Source: JBCBKZ01 sp039026975
Lineage (GTDB): Bacteria > Bacteroidota > Bacteroidia > J057
Direction of reading: 5' to 3'
DNA: 16,513 bases
Assembly (NCBI GenBank): GCA_039026975.1
Contig: JBCCLI010000112.1
Coordinates: forward strand, 1-16,513
The notes beneath the pieces are model-generated. The model worked only from the letters and a program-made list of their open reading frames with translations. It was not told the DNA's origin and did no database searches. Below, one piece after another: positions 1 to 7,358 of the stretch (position 1 is its first letter; every line of letters begins with the position of its first letter). Made by a program: the position numbers and the translations under genes.

Positions 1-330
1 AGAAAGGATTTCTTCTATTACTATGGCAAAAATAACCTGGAAGCTGTCCGCAAGGGGAACTGGAAGCTGGTCTTTCCACATGAATTTGCTTCCTATCAAG
101 CACTTCCTGAAAATGATGGCTTTGGAGGTCCAAGAATAAGGCTAAGAGTAGATTCTCTGGAATTGTATAACCTGATGCGAGATCCTGGTGAGGCTTATAA
201 TGTTATTTCCATGTATCCTGAAAAAGTAGAAGAACTTCTTCTGGTGGGAGAAAGAGCCAGGGAAGCATTGGGAGATCTATTGACTGGAAGGGAGAAAGGT
301 AGTCAGAACCGAGAAATAGGTAGGCTTTAG
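1..330 (+). CDS. Sulfatase, C-terminal fragment (5' end outside window)
   Basis: The first 109 codons of the window are open in frame 1 and end with TAG at 328-330. The translation is the C-terminal domain of an arylsulfatase-type enzyme, with the tail pattern GKNNLEAVRKGNWKLVFPHE, then SLELYNLMRDP, then YPEKVEEL. Aligned without gaps to the last 109 residues of the next gene it is identical at about 79 positions (roughly 72 percent), and both end NREIG-R/K-L. The catalytic N-terminal domain lies upstream of the window, so activity cannot be judged here. It is one half of a tandem sulfatase duplication and is probably also exported. The family hydrolyses sulfate esters; the substrate is unknown. 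Confidence 0.93.
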   Translation, partial: RKDFFYYYGKNNLEAVRKGNWKLVFPHEFASYQALPENDGFGGPRIRLRVDSLELYNLMRDPGEAYNVISMYPEKVEELLLVGERAREALGDLLTGREKGSQNREIGRL

Positions 331-587
331 AGAAATAGGGGAGACTTCTTCAGCCCTGCGTCTAAAAATTTGTAGCCCTTGAGTTAATGATTAAAACCTG
401 CTTGTATTTTTCTTCGCAATCTGTCCGACTGTGGTTTTCCACTTTATGAGTTTCATATAATTGATCTTAATTTTTTACACAAAGAATGGAGGATATTATA
501 CATTAACACTGTTATATTTTATATCCATATAAAAGCAAACAGGTAGAATTAACCCTTCCCTTTCTCTATAAGGAAAATCAATCACAT

Positions 588-2036
588 ATGAAAAGCCCAA
601 TTCTGATATTCTCTCTTACTCTGCTTCTACTGGGAGGGTGTATCTCCCCACAGCAGCCCCAAGACAAGCCACTGAACATTGTGGTAGTATTCACGGACGA
701 TCAAGGCTATGGTGACCTAGGTAGCTATGGAGCCGCCGGATTTACTACCCCACATCTGGATAAGTTGGCTAGCCAAGGTATGCGCTTTACCCACCACTAC
801 GCCGGTCAACCTGTTTGCAGTGCTTCCAGAGCAGCTCTATTAACAGGCTGTTACCCCAACAGAATAGGGGTTTCAGGAGCGCTCTTTCCTTATCATGATA
901 TTGGGTTGAATCCAGATGAAACTACGCTGGCAGAAATATTAAAAGAGGAAGGCTATGCCACAGGGATCTTTGGTAAATGGCATTTAGGACATCACGAAAA
1001 ATTCTTACCCCTTAATCACGGCTTTGATGAGTATGTGGGCATTCCCTATTCCAATGATATGTGGCCAGTGATGACAGATGGCTCTCCCGCTCCTGAAGGT
1101 GAATGGAGGAAACAGTTCCCTCCCTTGCCCCTAGTAGAGGGTAATACAACCATAGAAGAAATTACAGATTATGCCGGTCAAGATAAGCTAAGTACCCTGT
1201 ACACAGAGAAAGCAGTAGATTTTATCAGAAAAAATAAAGATAACCCCTTCTTTTTATATGTCCCTCATAGCATGCCGCATATCCCCTTAGGAGTATCTGA
1301 TAAGTTCCGCGATAAAAGTGAGCAAGGCATGTATGGAGATGTGATGATGGAACTGGACTGGTCTGTAGGAGAAATTATGAATACCCTGGAAGCGGAGGGA
1401 ATAGCAGAACATACCCTGGTTATTTTCACTACGGATAATGGGCCCTGGTTGAGATATGGCAATCATGCAGGTTCTTCAGGTGGATTACGCGAAGGAAAAA
1501 CCACTAGTTGGGAAGGGGGCCAACGCGTACCATTTATTGTTAAGTGGCCGGGCGTTACCCCGGAAGGTAGCGTCTGTAATAAGCTGAGCTGCACCATAGA
1601 CCTTTTGCCCACCCTTGCAGAGATAGTAGGAGCAGACCTGCCAGAAAAGACAATTGATGGGGTAAGCCTCACCTCCTTGTGGAGAGGAGATGTTAAGGCA
1701 GAACCGCGTAAAGACTTGTATTACTACTTTGGAAAAAACCACCTGAATGCTGTGAGAAAAGGAAATTGGAAGCTCGTATTCCCACATGAATTCAGGAGTT
1801 ACCATGCCCTTCCTGGCAATGATGGAGAGGCTGGACCGAGGATTCTCATGAAAGTAGATTCTTTAGAACTCTATAATCTGATGCGAGATCCGGCAGAAGC
1901 CTATAATGTGATAGATCTCTATCCTGAGAAAGTAGAAGAATTACAAGAAGTAGCTAATGCAGCCCGGCGTGCTTTAGGCGATATTCATCAGGGAATGGAA
2001 GTGGGAGCTGAAAATAGGGAGATCGGTAAGTTATAG
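588..2036 (+). CDS. Lipoprotein sulfatase (arylsulfatase family)
   Basis: 482 residues, the usual length for a formylglycine-dependent sulfatase. The N-terminus is a lipoprotein signal peptide with lipobox LGGC (Cys18), so the enzyme is probably lipid-anchored in the periplasm or on the cell surface. Metal-site aspartates appear in VVVFTDDQGYGD (Asp37, Asp38). The active-site signature is CSASRAALLTG at 77-87: Cys77 would be converted to formylglycine and Arg81 is conserved, but Ala79 replaces the usual Pro. Other expected catalytic residues are Lys130/His132 (GKWHLG), His227 (PHSMPH), Asp283-Asn284 (TTDNG) and Lys304 (REGK). A C-terminal sulfatase domain follows. It is 257 bases downstream of a paralogue. 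It hydrolyses sulfate esters, presumably on scavenged sulfated glycans, but the substrate is not evident. It needs a maturation enzyme that is not in this window. Confidence 0.95.
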   Translation: MKSPILIFSLTLLLLGGCISPQQPQDKPLNIVVVFTDDQGYGDLGSYGAAGFTTPHLDKLASQGMRFTHHYAGQPVCSASRAALLTGCYPNRIGVSGALFPYHDIGLNPDETTLAEILKEEGYATGIFGKWHLGHHEKFLPLNHGFDEYVGIPYSNDMWPVMTDGSPAPEGEWRKQFPPLPLVEGNTTIEEITDYAGQDKLSTLYTEKAVDFIRKNKDNPFFLYVPHSMPHIPLGVSDKFRDKSEQGMYGDVMMELDWSVGEIMNTLEAEGIAEHTLVIFTTDNGPWLRYGNHAGSSGGLREGKTTSWEGGQRVPFIVKWPGVTPEGSVCNKLSCTIDLLPTLAEIVGADLPEKTIDGVSLTSLWRGDVKAEPRKDLYYYFGKNHLNAVRKGNWKLVFPHEFRSYHALPGNDGEAGPRILMKVDSLELYNLMRDPAEAYNVIDLYPEKVEELQEVANAARRALGDIHQGMEVGAENREIGKL

Positions 2037-2174
2037 GCAGGAAAAGAGGGGTGAAATGATAAATTCTCTCAGCCATTGATATCCAGATTAGGTGATGTAC
2101 ATCCTTAATCTATGAATCCGTGGGCTTTCATCTTGCTGCCTTGAAAAACAAGGAACCTTCTCTATCTGTACTGA

Positions 2175-3059
2175 CTAGGGGCTAACTTCCCAAGCGTCCA
2201 AGGCCTTAATAGCGGCATGGCGACCAATTTCTACTAATTGTTCCGCTTTGTAGAAGTCATAGATTTCTCCTGACTGCTCAGAAATCTCAATGAGCAGATC
2301 TGGAGGGTTCTGCTGAAGGTTAAATTCGGTAATTCTTTCTGTCATGATCCCTATGGTCCTGTTAATCAGGTCGAAGTAGTCTATGTCCTTTTCTGTGTCC
2401 TCTTTTTTAGGAAAAAAATTCTCCAAATAGTCTTGAAAATCTCTAAACTTTGAAAGGTAACTGGACTCAGCTTCTTCCTTTCCTTCCGAAGAAAGGGGCT
2501 CCTCCAAAGGCACACGTGCATTCACATCTACTGCCAGCAGGAAGTCGCCTTCTGTTCGGTGAATATTAGAAACAGGCACATTATTTACTATTCCACCATC
2601 CACTAAAATTCTATCATCAAGCCGTACAGGCGTAAGTAAAGAGGGAATAGAAACTGAAGCGCGAATAGCGTCAAATAAACTCCCCTTCTTGAAAACCACC
2701 TCATCTCCCGTTTCCAGGTTACAGGCCGTAGCAGAATAATGTATGGGCAGCTCCTCTATGGGAACATCGGGAATAAATTCTTTGATGGCTTGAAATACTT
2801 TATCTCCCTTAATGATTCCTTCTGAACTGAGGGTGAAGTCGACTAAATAAAAGGTCTTGGACCTGTCCAACGTATACATCCACTCCTTGAAGTCCTGCAT
2901 TTTTCCCAGAGCAAATACTCCCCCAATCAGCGAACCCATGGAAGTTCCCGCTACAGAGCTGATGTGATATCCTCTGGCAAGCAATTCTTCAATTACGCCT
3001 ATATGTGCCACTCCCCTGGCTCCTCCTCCTGACAGAACTAAAGCAATAGTTGGTTTCAT
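2175..3059 (-). CDS. Patatin-like phospholipase family protein
   Basis: 294 residues from the ATG at 3059; a longer frame begins at a TTG at 3083, but the ATG places the conserved SGGGARG directly after a short beta strand as in the family. All patatin elements are present: oxyanion-hole loop SGGGARG (10-16), nucleophile elbow GTSMG (Ser40) and the dyad aspartate in DGG (Asp154). No signal peptide or C-terminal porin-like domain is visible, so this is a stand-alone, probably cytoplasmic or membrane-associated serine lipase. The family cleaves acyl esters of phospholipids. The C-terminal third is charged and likely helical, with no recognised domain. It follows the DUF2807 gene on the same strand but is separated from it by a terminator, so it is probably transcribed mainly on its own. 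It converges with the upstream sulfatase gene. Confidence 0.92.
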   Translation of the reverse strand: MKPTIALVLSGGGARGVAHIGVIEELLARGYHISSVAGTSMGSLIGGVFALGKMQDFKEWMYTLDRSKTFYLVDFTLSSEGIIKGDKVFQAIKEFIPDVPIEELPIHYSATACNLETGDEVVFKKGSLFDAIRASVSIPSLLTPVRLDDRILVDGGIVNNVPVSNIHRTEGDFLLAVDVNARVPLEEPLSSEGKEEAESSYLSKFRDFQDYLENFFPKKEDTEKDIDYFDLINRTIGIMTERITEFNLQQNPPDLLIEISEQSGEIYDFYKAEQLVEIGRHAAIKALDAWEVSP

Positions 3060-3120
3060 AAATACGGTATGATACAGGGGCAAAAATGTGCATTCCTACC
3101 ATTGAGCGCAAGCCTTACCC

Positions 3121-3156
3121 TAAAAATAAAGGCCACCTCTGTAAGAGATGACCCTT
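3121..3156 (-). terminator. Rho-independent terminator after the DUF2807 gene
   Basis: Read on the minus strand, 3156 to 3128 forms a 13-bp stem with a 3-base loop (arms 3144-3156 and 3128-3140, core GGTCATCTCT / AGAGGTGGCC with G-U wobbles). It is followed by TTTATTTTTA. The wobbles pair only in the minus-strand RNA, which fixes the orientation. It lies about 25 bases beyond the DUF2807 stop codon and upstream of the patatin gene. Confidence 0.8.
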
Positions 3157-3179
3157 GTATATCTTACATGAAAATACGG

Positions 3180-3938
3180 TCAGTTTGCACTTCTCACACT
3201 TCCTGCACCACTTATAGATTGGCTGATCGTAGGATTTCCTTTATACCTCAGTGAAGCTGCGCCTGAAACACGTACATCTAGCTCCTCCTGCGCATGTACC
3301 CTGGCCATCCCGGCACCAGATACGTGTACTTCCAGCCTATTAGTAACCAGTTCATAGGCATTTACCTTTCCTGCACCGGAGATGGAAATCTCGGCTATAT
3401 CTGCCTCTCCTTCCAAATCCATAGAGCCAGCTCCACTTAAATGTGTTTCCATTCTGTCAGCTACTACAGCCAAGTGAACGTTGCTTGCACCAGATACTTC
3501 CAGCTCCATCTGATCTGTTTCTATGGTATTTCTCGTTTTCAATTCTACTCCCCCACTGGCCTTAACCCTTCTTATGTTGGGAGCTGCTATGAAAATTTCT
3601 CCCCTTTCAAACTTATTCTTAAATAATCCGCTTTTCATGCGTACTTCTAGGCGTCCTCCATTTTGTTCCACACTCACATATGGCTTAAGGTCGTCCTTCA
3701 CATCAAGGTTTACTTCATAATTTTCCTCCTGGGCAATGGTAACCTTAAAGTTTCCAGAAATGAAAATCTCATCAAAACCATCTGGCTCAAGATCCATTTC
3801 CATTTCTTCCATCGCTTCACTCACCATTACGTCCTCGCTATTAAAAAAACCAAGAAACCCTCCTGCTTTAGGTCGGAAAAAGAATCCTATAGCTACGAAA
3901 ACCAGGAATCCATAAAACAATATTTTTAAAAATCTCAT
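3180..3938 (-). CDS. Head-GIN / DUF2807 domain membrane-anchored protein
   Basis: 252 residues, starting at the ATG at 3938. Residues 4-21 are a hydrophobic segment without a clear cleavage site, so the protein is probably anchored in the inner membrane with its bulk outside. An acidic linker (about 34-54) follows. From about residue 55 the pattern matches the DUF2807 'putative auto-transporter adhesin, head GIN' domain: short beta strands with a recurring SGA motif (at 149, 168, 187, 207, 225 and 243, spaced about 19 residues), as expected for a right-handed beta-helix-like stack. The family is abundant in Bacteroidota and its biochemical role is not established; the adhesin name comes from fold similarity only. 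It is transcribed divergently from the deacetylase gene, behind an odd hairpin-rich leader (3953-4078). Confidence 0.88.
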   Translation of the reverse strand: MRFLKILFYGFLVFVAIGFFFRPKAGGFLGFFNSEDVMVSEAMEEMEMDLEPDGFDEIFISGNFKVTIAQEENYEVNLDVKDDLKPYVSVEQNGGRLEVRMKSGLFKNKFERGEIFIAAPNIRRVKASGGVELKTRNTIETDQMELEVSGASNVHLAVVADRMETHLSGAGSMDLEGEADIAEISISGAGKVNAYELVTNRLEVHVSGAGMARVHAQEELDVRVSGAASLRYKGNPTISQSISGAGSVRSAN

Positions 3939-4013
3939 GATAAGGATGTTTGCTATTTTCTAAAATATACAAGCATTTTAGGGAAAAGGCTGCATATCAG
4001 CCATGAAATAAAA

Positions 4014-4047
4014 ATGAGGCGAACCCCTCTTGGGTCATACGCCTCAT
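4014..4047 (-). terminator. Terminator-like hairpin on the minus strand, upstream of DUF2807
   Basis: ATGAGGCG (4014-4021) pairs perfectly with CGCCTCAT (4040-4047). The interior can also pair as ACCC (4023-4026) with GGGT (4032-4035). On the minus strand the 3' arm runs into TTTTTATTTC, the layout of an intrinsic terminator; on the plus strand the hairpin is followed by CAAACAAAAC, which is not terminator-like. No annotated minus-strand gene lies immediately upstream, so it either ends an unknown short transcript or sits in the DUF2807 leader as an attenuator. A second, smaller hairpin, GGCTG-ATATG-CAGCC followed by TTTT on the minus strand, lies at 3988-4002. Confidence 0.5.
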
Positions 4048-4117
4048 CAAACAAAACACTATGTAAATCATTATTCATCCTGTAGATCGATATAAGTAGG
4101 GAAATATTAACACCTAT

Positions 4118-5020
4118 ATGCTGAAAGTAGCCTGGTCTCCCTTATATGCACACCCCTTGCCTGAGGGCCATCGCTTTCCTATGGAAAAGTATGAGCTGAT
4201 TCCAGAGCAGCTTACATATGAGGGTACCTTAGGTCCAGACAACTTTTTTGAACCTGGAAAAATTTCAGAGGAAACGATTTTACTTACTCATAAAGAGGAG
4301 TATTGGGAAGCCCTGAAATATCAGCATATTAGTAAGAGAGAAGCCCGAAAGGTGGGTTTTCCTATGTCACCTCAGCTAGTAGAACGGGCCATTACCATAG
4401 CAGAAGGAACCATCCAAAATGCCCAGTATGCCTTTACCTACGGAGTAAGTATGAATACTGCTGGCGGTACCCATCATGCATATGCAGACAGGGGAGAAGG
4501 ATTTTGTGTGTTGAATGACCAAGCCATTGCCATAAATTGGCTGCTAGCCCAGAACCTCATTCAGAGAGCGCTCATCATAGACCTGGATGTACATCAAGGC
4601 AACGGCAGTGCGGTCCTCTTCCAGGACAATCCGGCGGTTTTTACCCTTAGTGTTCACTGTCAGCAGAACTACCCCTTACGTAAAGAGAACTCAGACCTGG
4701 ATATAGCCCTACCCGCCTTTACAGAGGATGACGTATACCTAAGCATATTGGAAGAGCATATCCCAAGAGTAATTAGTCAGTTTCAGCCTGATATTATTTT
4801 TTATTTAGCAGGAGTAGATGTACTACAGTCTGATAAGCTGGGAAAACTGAGCTTGAGCCTGGCGGGGTGTAAAGAAAGGGATAGATATGTGCTTACTCTT
4901 TGCAGAGCACATGAGCTACCGGTAGTGGTATGCCTGGGAGGCGGCTATTCTCCCCAAATAGCTGATATCGTGGAGGCTCATTGTAATACCTTCCGCCTGG
5001 CGCAGGATATGTGGTTTTAG
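4118..5020 (+). CDS. Histone deacetylase family protein (class I HDAC-like fold)
   Basis: 300 residues, the usual length of bacterial HDAC-like (acetoin-utilisation or acetylpolyamine amidohydrolase type) enzymes. The signature blocks are in order: the tandem histidines in GGTHHAY (His119, His120), the zinc site DLDVHQGNG (Asp157, His159), the third zinc ligand in LAGVDVLQSD (Asp234), and the catalytic tyrosine in CLGGGYS (Tyr277). The active site therefore looks intact. No signal peptide or membrane segment is present, so it acts in the cytoplasm. The family removes acetyl groups from protein lysines or from small amines such as acetylated polyamines; the sequence does not settle which. It is transcribed alone, divergent from DUF2807 and convergent with the R-M-like gene. 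Confidence 0.93.
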   Translation: MLKVAWSPLYAHPLPEGHRFPMEKYELIPEQLTYEGTLGPDNFFEPGKISEETILLTHKEEYWEALKYQHISKREARKVGFPMSPQLVERAITIAEGTIQNAQYAFTYGVSMNTAGGTHHAYADRGEGFCVLNDQAIAINWLLAQNLIQRALIIDLDVHQGNGSAVLFQDNPAVFTLSVHCQQNYPLRKENSDLDIALPAFTEDDVYLSILEEHIPRVISQFQPDIIFYLAGVDVLQSDKLGKLSLSLAGCKERDRYVLTLCRAHELPVVVCLGGGYSPQIADIVEAHCNTFRLAQDMWF

Positions 5021-5113
5021 GAGAATACCCATAGGCCTGGAAGTCTTTTTACTCAGTTAGCCTCCTTTCCTAATCAATATTCTACAGTACGGCCGAATCA
5101 TTCTCCTATTCCC

Positions 5114-7144
5114 TCATTGCCGGAATAGCAAACCCTGGTTTCTGCTACCAGCTGGATTTTTCACCTTTTCATGGGTAAGTAGTAGTAAGCAAAGGTCTTT
5201 CCTAGTCCCCTGCTCCTCAGGGATCTCTTCTACTTCATGTACCCATTTTTCCAGGTAGTCCTGAAACCGTTGATGGGCCATGCTAGTCCATAGTCTAGCA
5301 GGTAATACTGCCAGTGTAGATCCGGTCTGATGGGTAAGCTGCTGCCCAAGCTCTACCATACAGCAAGCTTGATTTCCTTGAGCAGCGTAGGCGTCATAGC
5401 GTAGTTTCAGAATAGTCTTTTCTTCTTTATCCAAGGAGGTGCAAGAAAGGGGCGCTGGCTGACTTAGCACTATATCAAACCCCTTAAATTGACTCTCATC
5501 ATCCCATAGCTCGGGAAGAGCCACTCTCCACTCCATTTGTCCACCATCTGGGGTGTAGGATTGAAGTTCCCGCACTTTGTCTATCCCCATGCCCAGGTGT
5601 ATGCGATAAGGAAGAGCAGATTTCTGAAATAGGTGTTTGCAGGCCACCTCCCAAATCCTCAGAATGGCGGAAGCTTTTTCAGAAGGTAAATGCTTAGCCT
5701 GCTCGCACAAGTCTATCCAGATCAGCATACGCATAATCAGATGGGATTCCCCTCCCCTACAAATACCTACTACCTGCTGGGTATAGGTATAGCAAAGCTG
5801 CTTGTAGAGGGCTTTCCGGATGATAAACTGACGCTCTTGTGAGGCGTTAATCTGCCAGTTGATCCCATCCCACCACAATTCTCCCTCACGCACAAAGGCC
5901 CCACCGGGCAACCTAAGCAGGCCATAGGTAGCCATCAAATGGATCAGACTGTGCACAAAGGTTCTGAGGAGGTAAGCATTTCTAATATCCAGATCACACA
6001 CCCTTATGTCTCTTAGTAATTGAAGGGCTTCATTACTCTCTTTCCTACTGAGGAGGAAGGTATCCTGGGGCCGTTTAACCCGCTCCTCCCAGACAGAGTG
6101 ATGCGTTTTCATATATTCCAGGATAGCATCTTCTATGTGGAGACGGAAATAGGTATGCTGCTTCCCTTCCGGCAGTAAGGCCTTATCTTTCACATATCTT
6201 CTCATGAAATCTATGCTCAGCCTTCCGCCATCTACAGGATGGGGTATATCCTGCCCAATTACCCAATCTGCTGAAGAGTGCCAACTCGTAAACATATGAG
6301 CGTGCTTAAATAAAGGAAGGAGATCTCTATGAATACCTATCTCATCAAGAGTCGCAAGTTCCTTGATGAAAAGAGGAGAGGATAGCCTGCTGCCTTTAGG
6401 ACCATGACCGCCGCATAGGGCTTCTTCTGATGGGAAGCCTGGCGTCAACTTCTGTATACCAAAGCTATTCTTGAGCAGAGAAAAGCTGCTAAGTAGTCTT
6501 TCAGGCACTTCTCTATGTTGTTCCTGGAGAATATCTGTAAGTCCGTACAGGTTCCAATTCCAAGGCCTTAGTGTATCATAAAAAGTCTTCAAATGGCGCC
6601 CTAGCCACTTATTTATCGCCTGATACCCCTCCCTTTCTTCAGCAGAAGCCTCAAAAGTGGGTAAAGGATGTAACCTAAAAATAGAGCGTAGCTGCCTGCC
6701 ATCTATCAAATACCACTCGTAGACATTTGTGATGAGGAAGTAGGCAGGAAACTGCTTAAGGGTAAGACTTGAAACTGTATGGAGCAGCTGGATAAAAGAT
6801 GTACGCTGTAATTCTCTCCGGGAAATCATATCCCCTCTATTGTCAGGGTGAACCAGCTGCAACAAAACAGAAGTAGCCCTTCCTTTCTTATATAAAAACT
6901 GCCCCTTCCCCAGGGATAGAAAGGAGATATCTAAGGTATGAATCAGGAAGTGAGTAAGCAGATCCTCTATTTTCTCTCCAGGCAATTTCTGCATTTGGGC
7001 CTCAGCTGTTTCTTCCAGCAGCTTATGTAGTTGTATGATCCAGAACTGATACTCTGGTTGCCTTACATAGAGGGTGGGATATTCCCTCAATAAAACCATT
7101 GGGGTTTGCACTTCTAGCATATTCTCATCCGATAGGTAGCTCAT
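5114..7144 (-). CDS. Catalytically degenerate Eco57I/type IIG-like restriction-methylation homologue
   Basis: 676 residues from ATG 7144 (a GTG precedes it at 7147). By remembered family patterns the order of landmarks follows Bacteroidota Eco57I-type fused enzymes. A nuclease-like N-terminal segment reads VLLQLVHPDNRGDM (about 93-106) where family members carry a (I/V)-(I)-E-(A/V)-K motif. Then come LITNVYEWYLID (about 137-148), IRVCDLDIRNAYLL (about 380-393) where AdoMet motif I (DPAVGSGHF type) belongs, and VVGICRGGES (about 458-467) where GVDINPNS belongs. Next is MRMLIWIDL, then EWRVALPELW and GFDIVLSQPAPL (about 538-566), where the catalytic NPPY belongs. Nuclease, cofactor and catalytic motifs are all replaced. 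The frame is open throughout with good codon use, so this looks like a maintained pseudoenzyme. It ends shortly after the methylase core, with no room for a usual target-recognition domain. No partner R-M gene is nearby. Confidence 0.75.
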   Translation of the reverse strand: MSYLSDENMLEVQTPMVLLREYPTLYVRQPEYQFWIIQLHKLLEETAEAQMQKLPGEKIEDLLTHFLIHTLDISFLSLGKGQFLYKKGRATSVLLQLVHPDNRGDMISRRELQRTSFIQLLHTVSSLTLKQFPAYFLITNVYEWYLIDGRQLRSIFRLHPLPTFEASAEEREGYQAINKWLGRHLKTFYDTLRPWNWNLYGLTDILQEQHREVPERLLSSFSLLKNSFGIQKLTPGFPSEEALCGGHGPKGSRLSSPLFIKELATLDEIGIHRDLLPLFKHAHMFTSWHSSADWVIGQDIPHPVDGGRLSIDFMRRYVKDKALLPEGKQHTYFRLHIEDAILEYMKTHHSVWEERVKRPQDTFLLSRKESNEALQLLRDIRVCDLDIRNAYLLRTFVHSLIHLMATYGLLRLPGGAFVREGELWWDGINWQINASQERQFIIRKALYKQLCYTYTQQVVGICRGGESHLIMRMLIWIDLCEQAKHLPSEKASAILRIWEVACKHLFQKSALPYRIHLGMGIDKVRELQSYTPDGGQMEWRVALPELWDDESQFKGFDIVLSQPAPLSCTSLDKEEKTILKLRYDAYAAQGNQACCMVELGQQLTHQTGSTLAVLPARLWTSMAHQRFQDYLEKWVHEVEEIPEEQGTRKDLCLLLLTHEKVKNPAGSRNQGLLFRQ

Positions 7145-7309
7145 CACATTGAGCAGTATCCCAAATTAAACTAACATTTTTAGAATTACACATATTTTTA
7201 GTAAAAAATCTAATATCATTAGACAATATTTCCCTTCTTAACTCGACTATATAAATAATCAAAATTGTTTGTGATGATCTTAGCTAAATTCCTTCATCAA
7301 CATTTTAGG

Positions 7310-7331
7310 TAAGTTTGCGTAGATTTACGCA
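7310..7331 (+). promoter_or_regulatory. Candidate -7 element and overlapping palindrome upstream of lemA
   Basis: TAAGTTTG (7310-7317) matches the Bacteroidota -7 consensus TAnnTTTG. Overlapping its last bases is a perfect inverted repeat, TGCGTA (7316-7321) GATT TACGCA (7326-7331), which would fall at the transcription start and could be an operator or a short 5' hairpin. I see no convincing -33 TTTG at the expected distance, so the promoter call is tentative. Confidence 0.35.
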
Positions 7332-7358
7332 TCACTGAATAACCCAAACACTTAACAA

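Noticed and set aside
2139..2153. CCTTG-AAAAA-CAAGG hairpin between the convergent sulfatase and patatin genes
   Set aside because: Stem is only 5 bp and no U-tract follows on either strand.
5114..7144. Active restriction-modification system
   Set aside because: Nuclease, AdoMet-binding and NPPY motifs are all missing and no partner subunit lies nearby.
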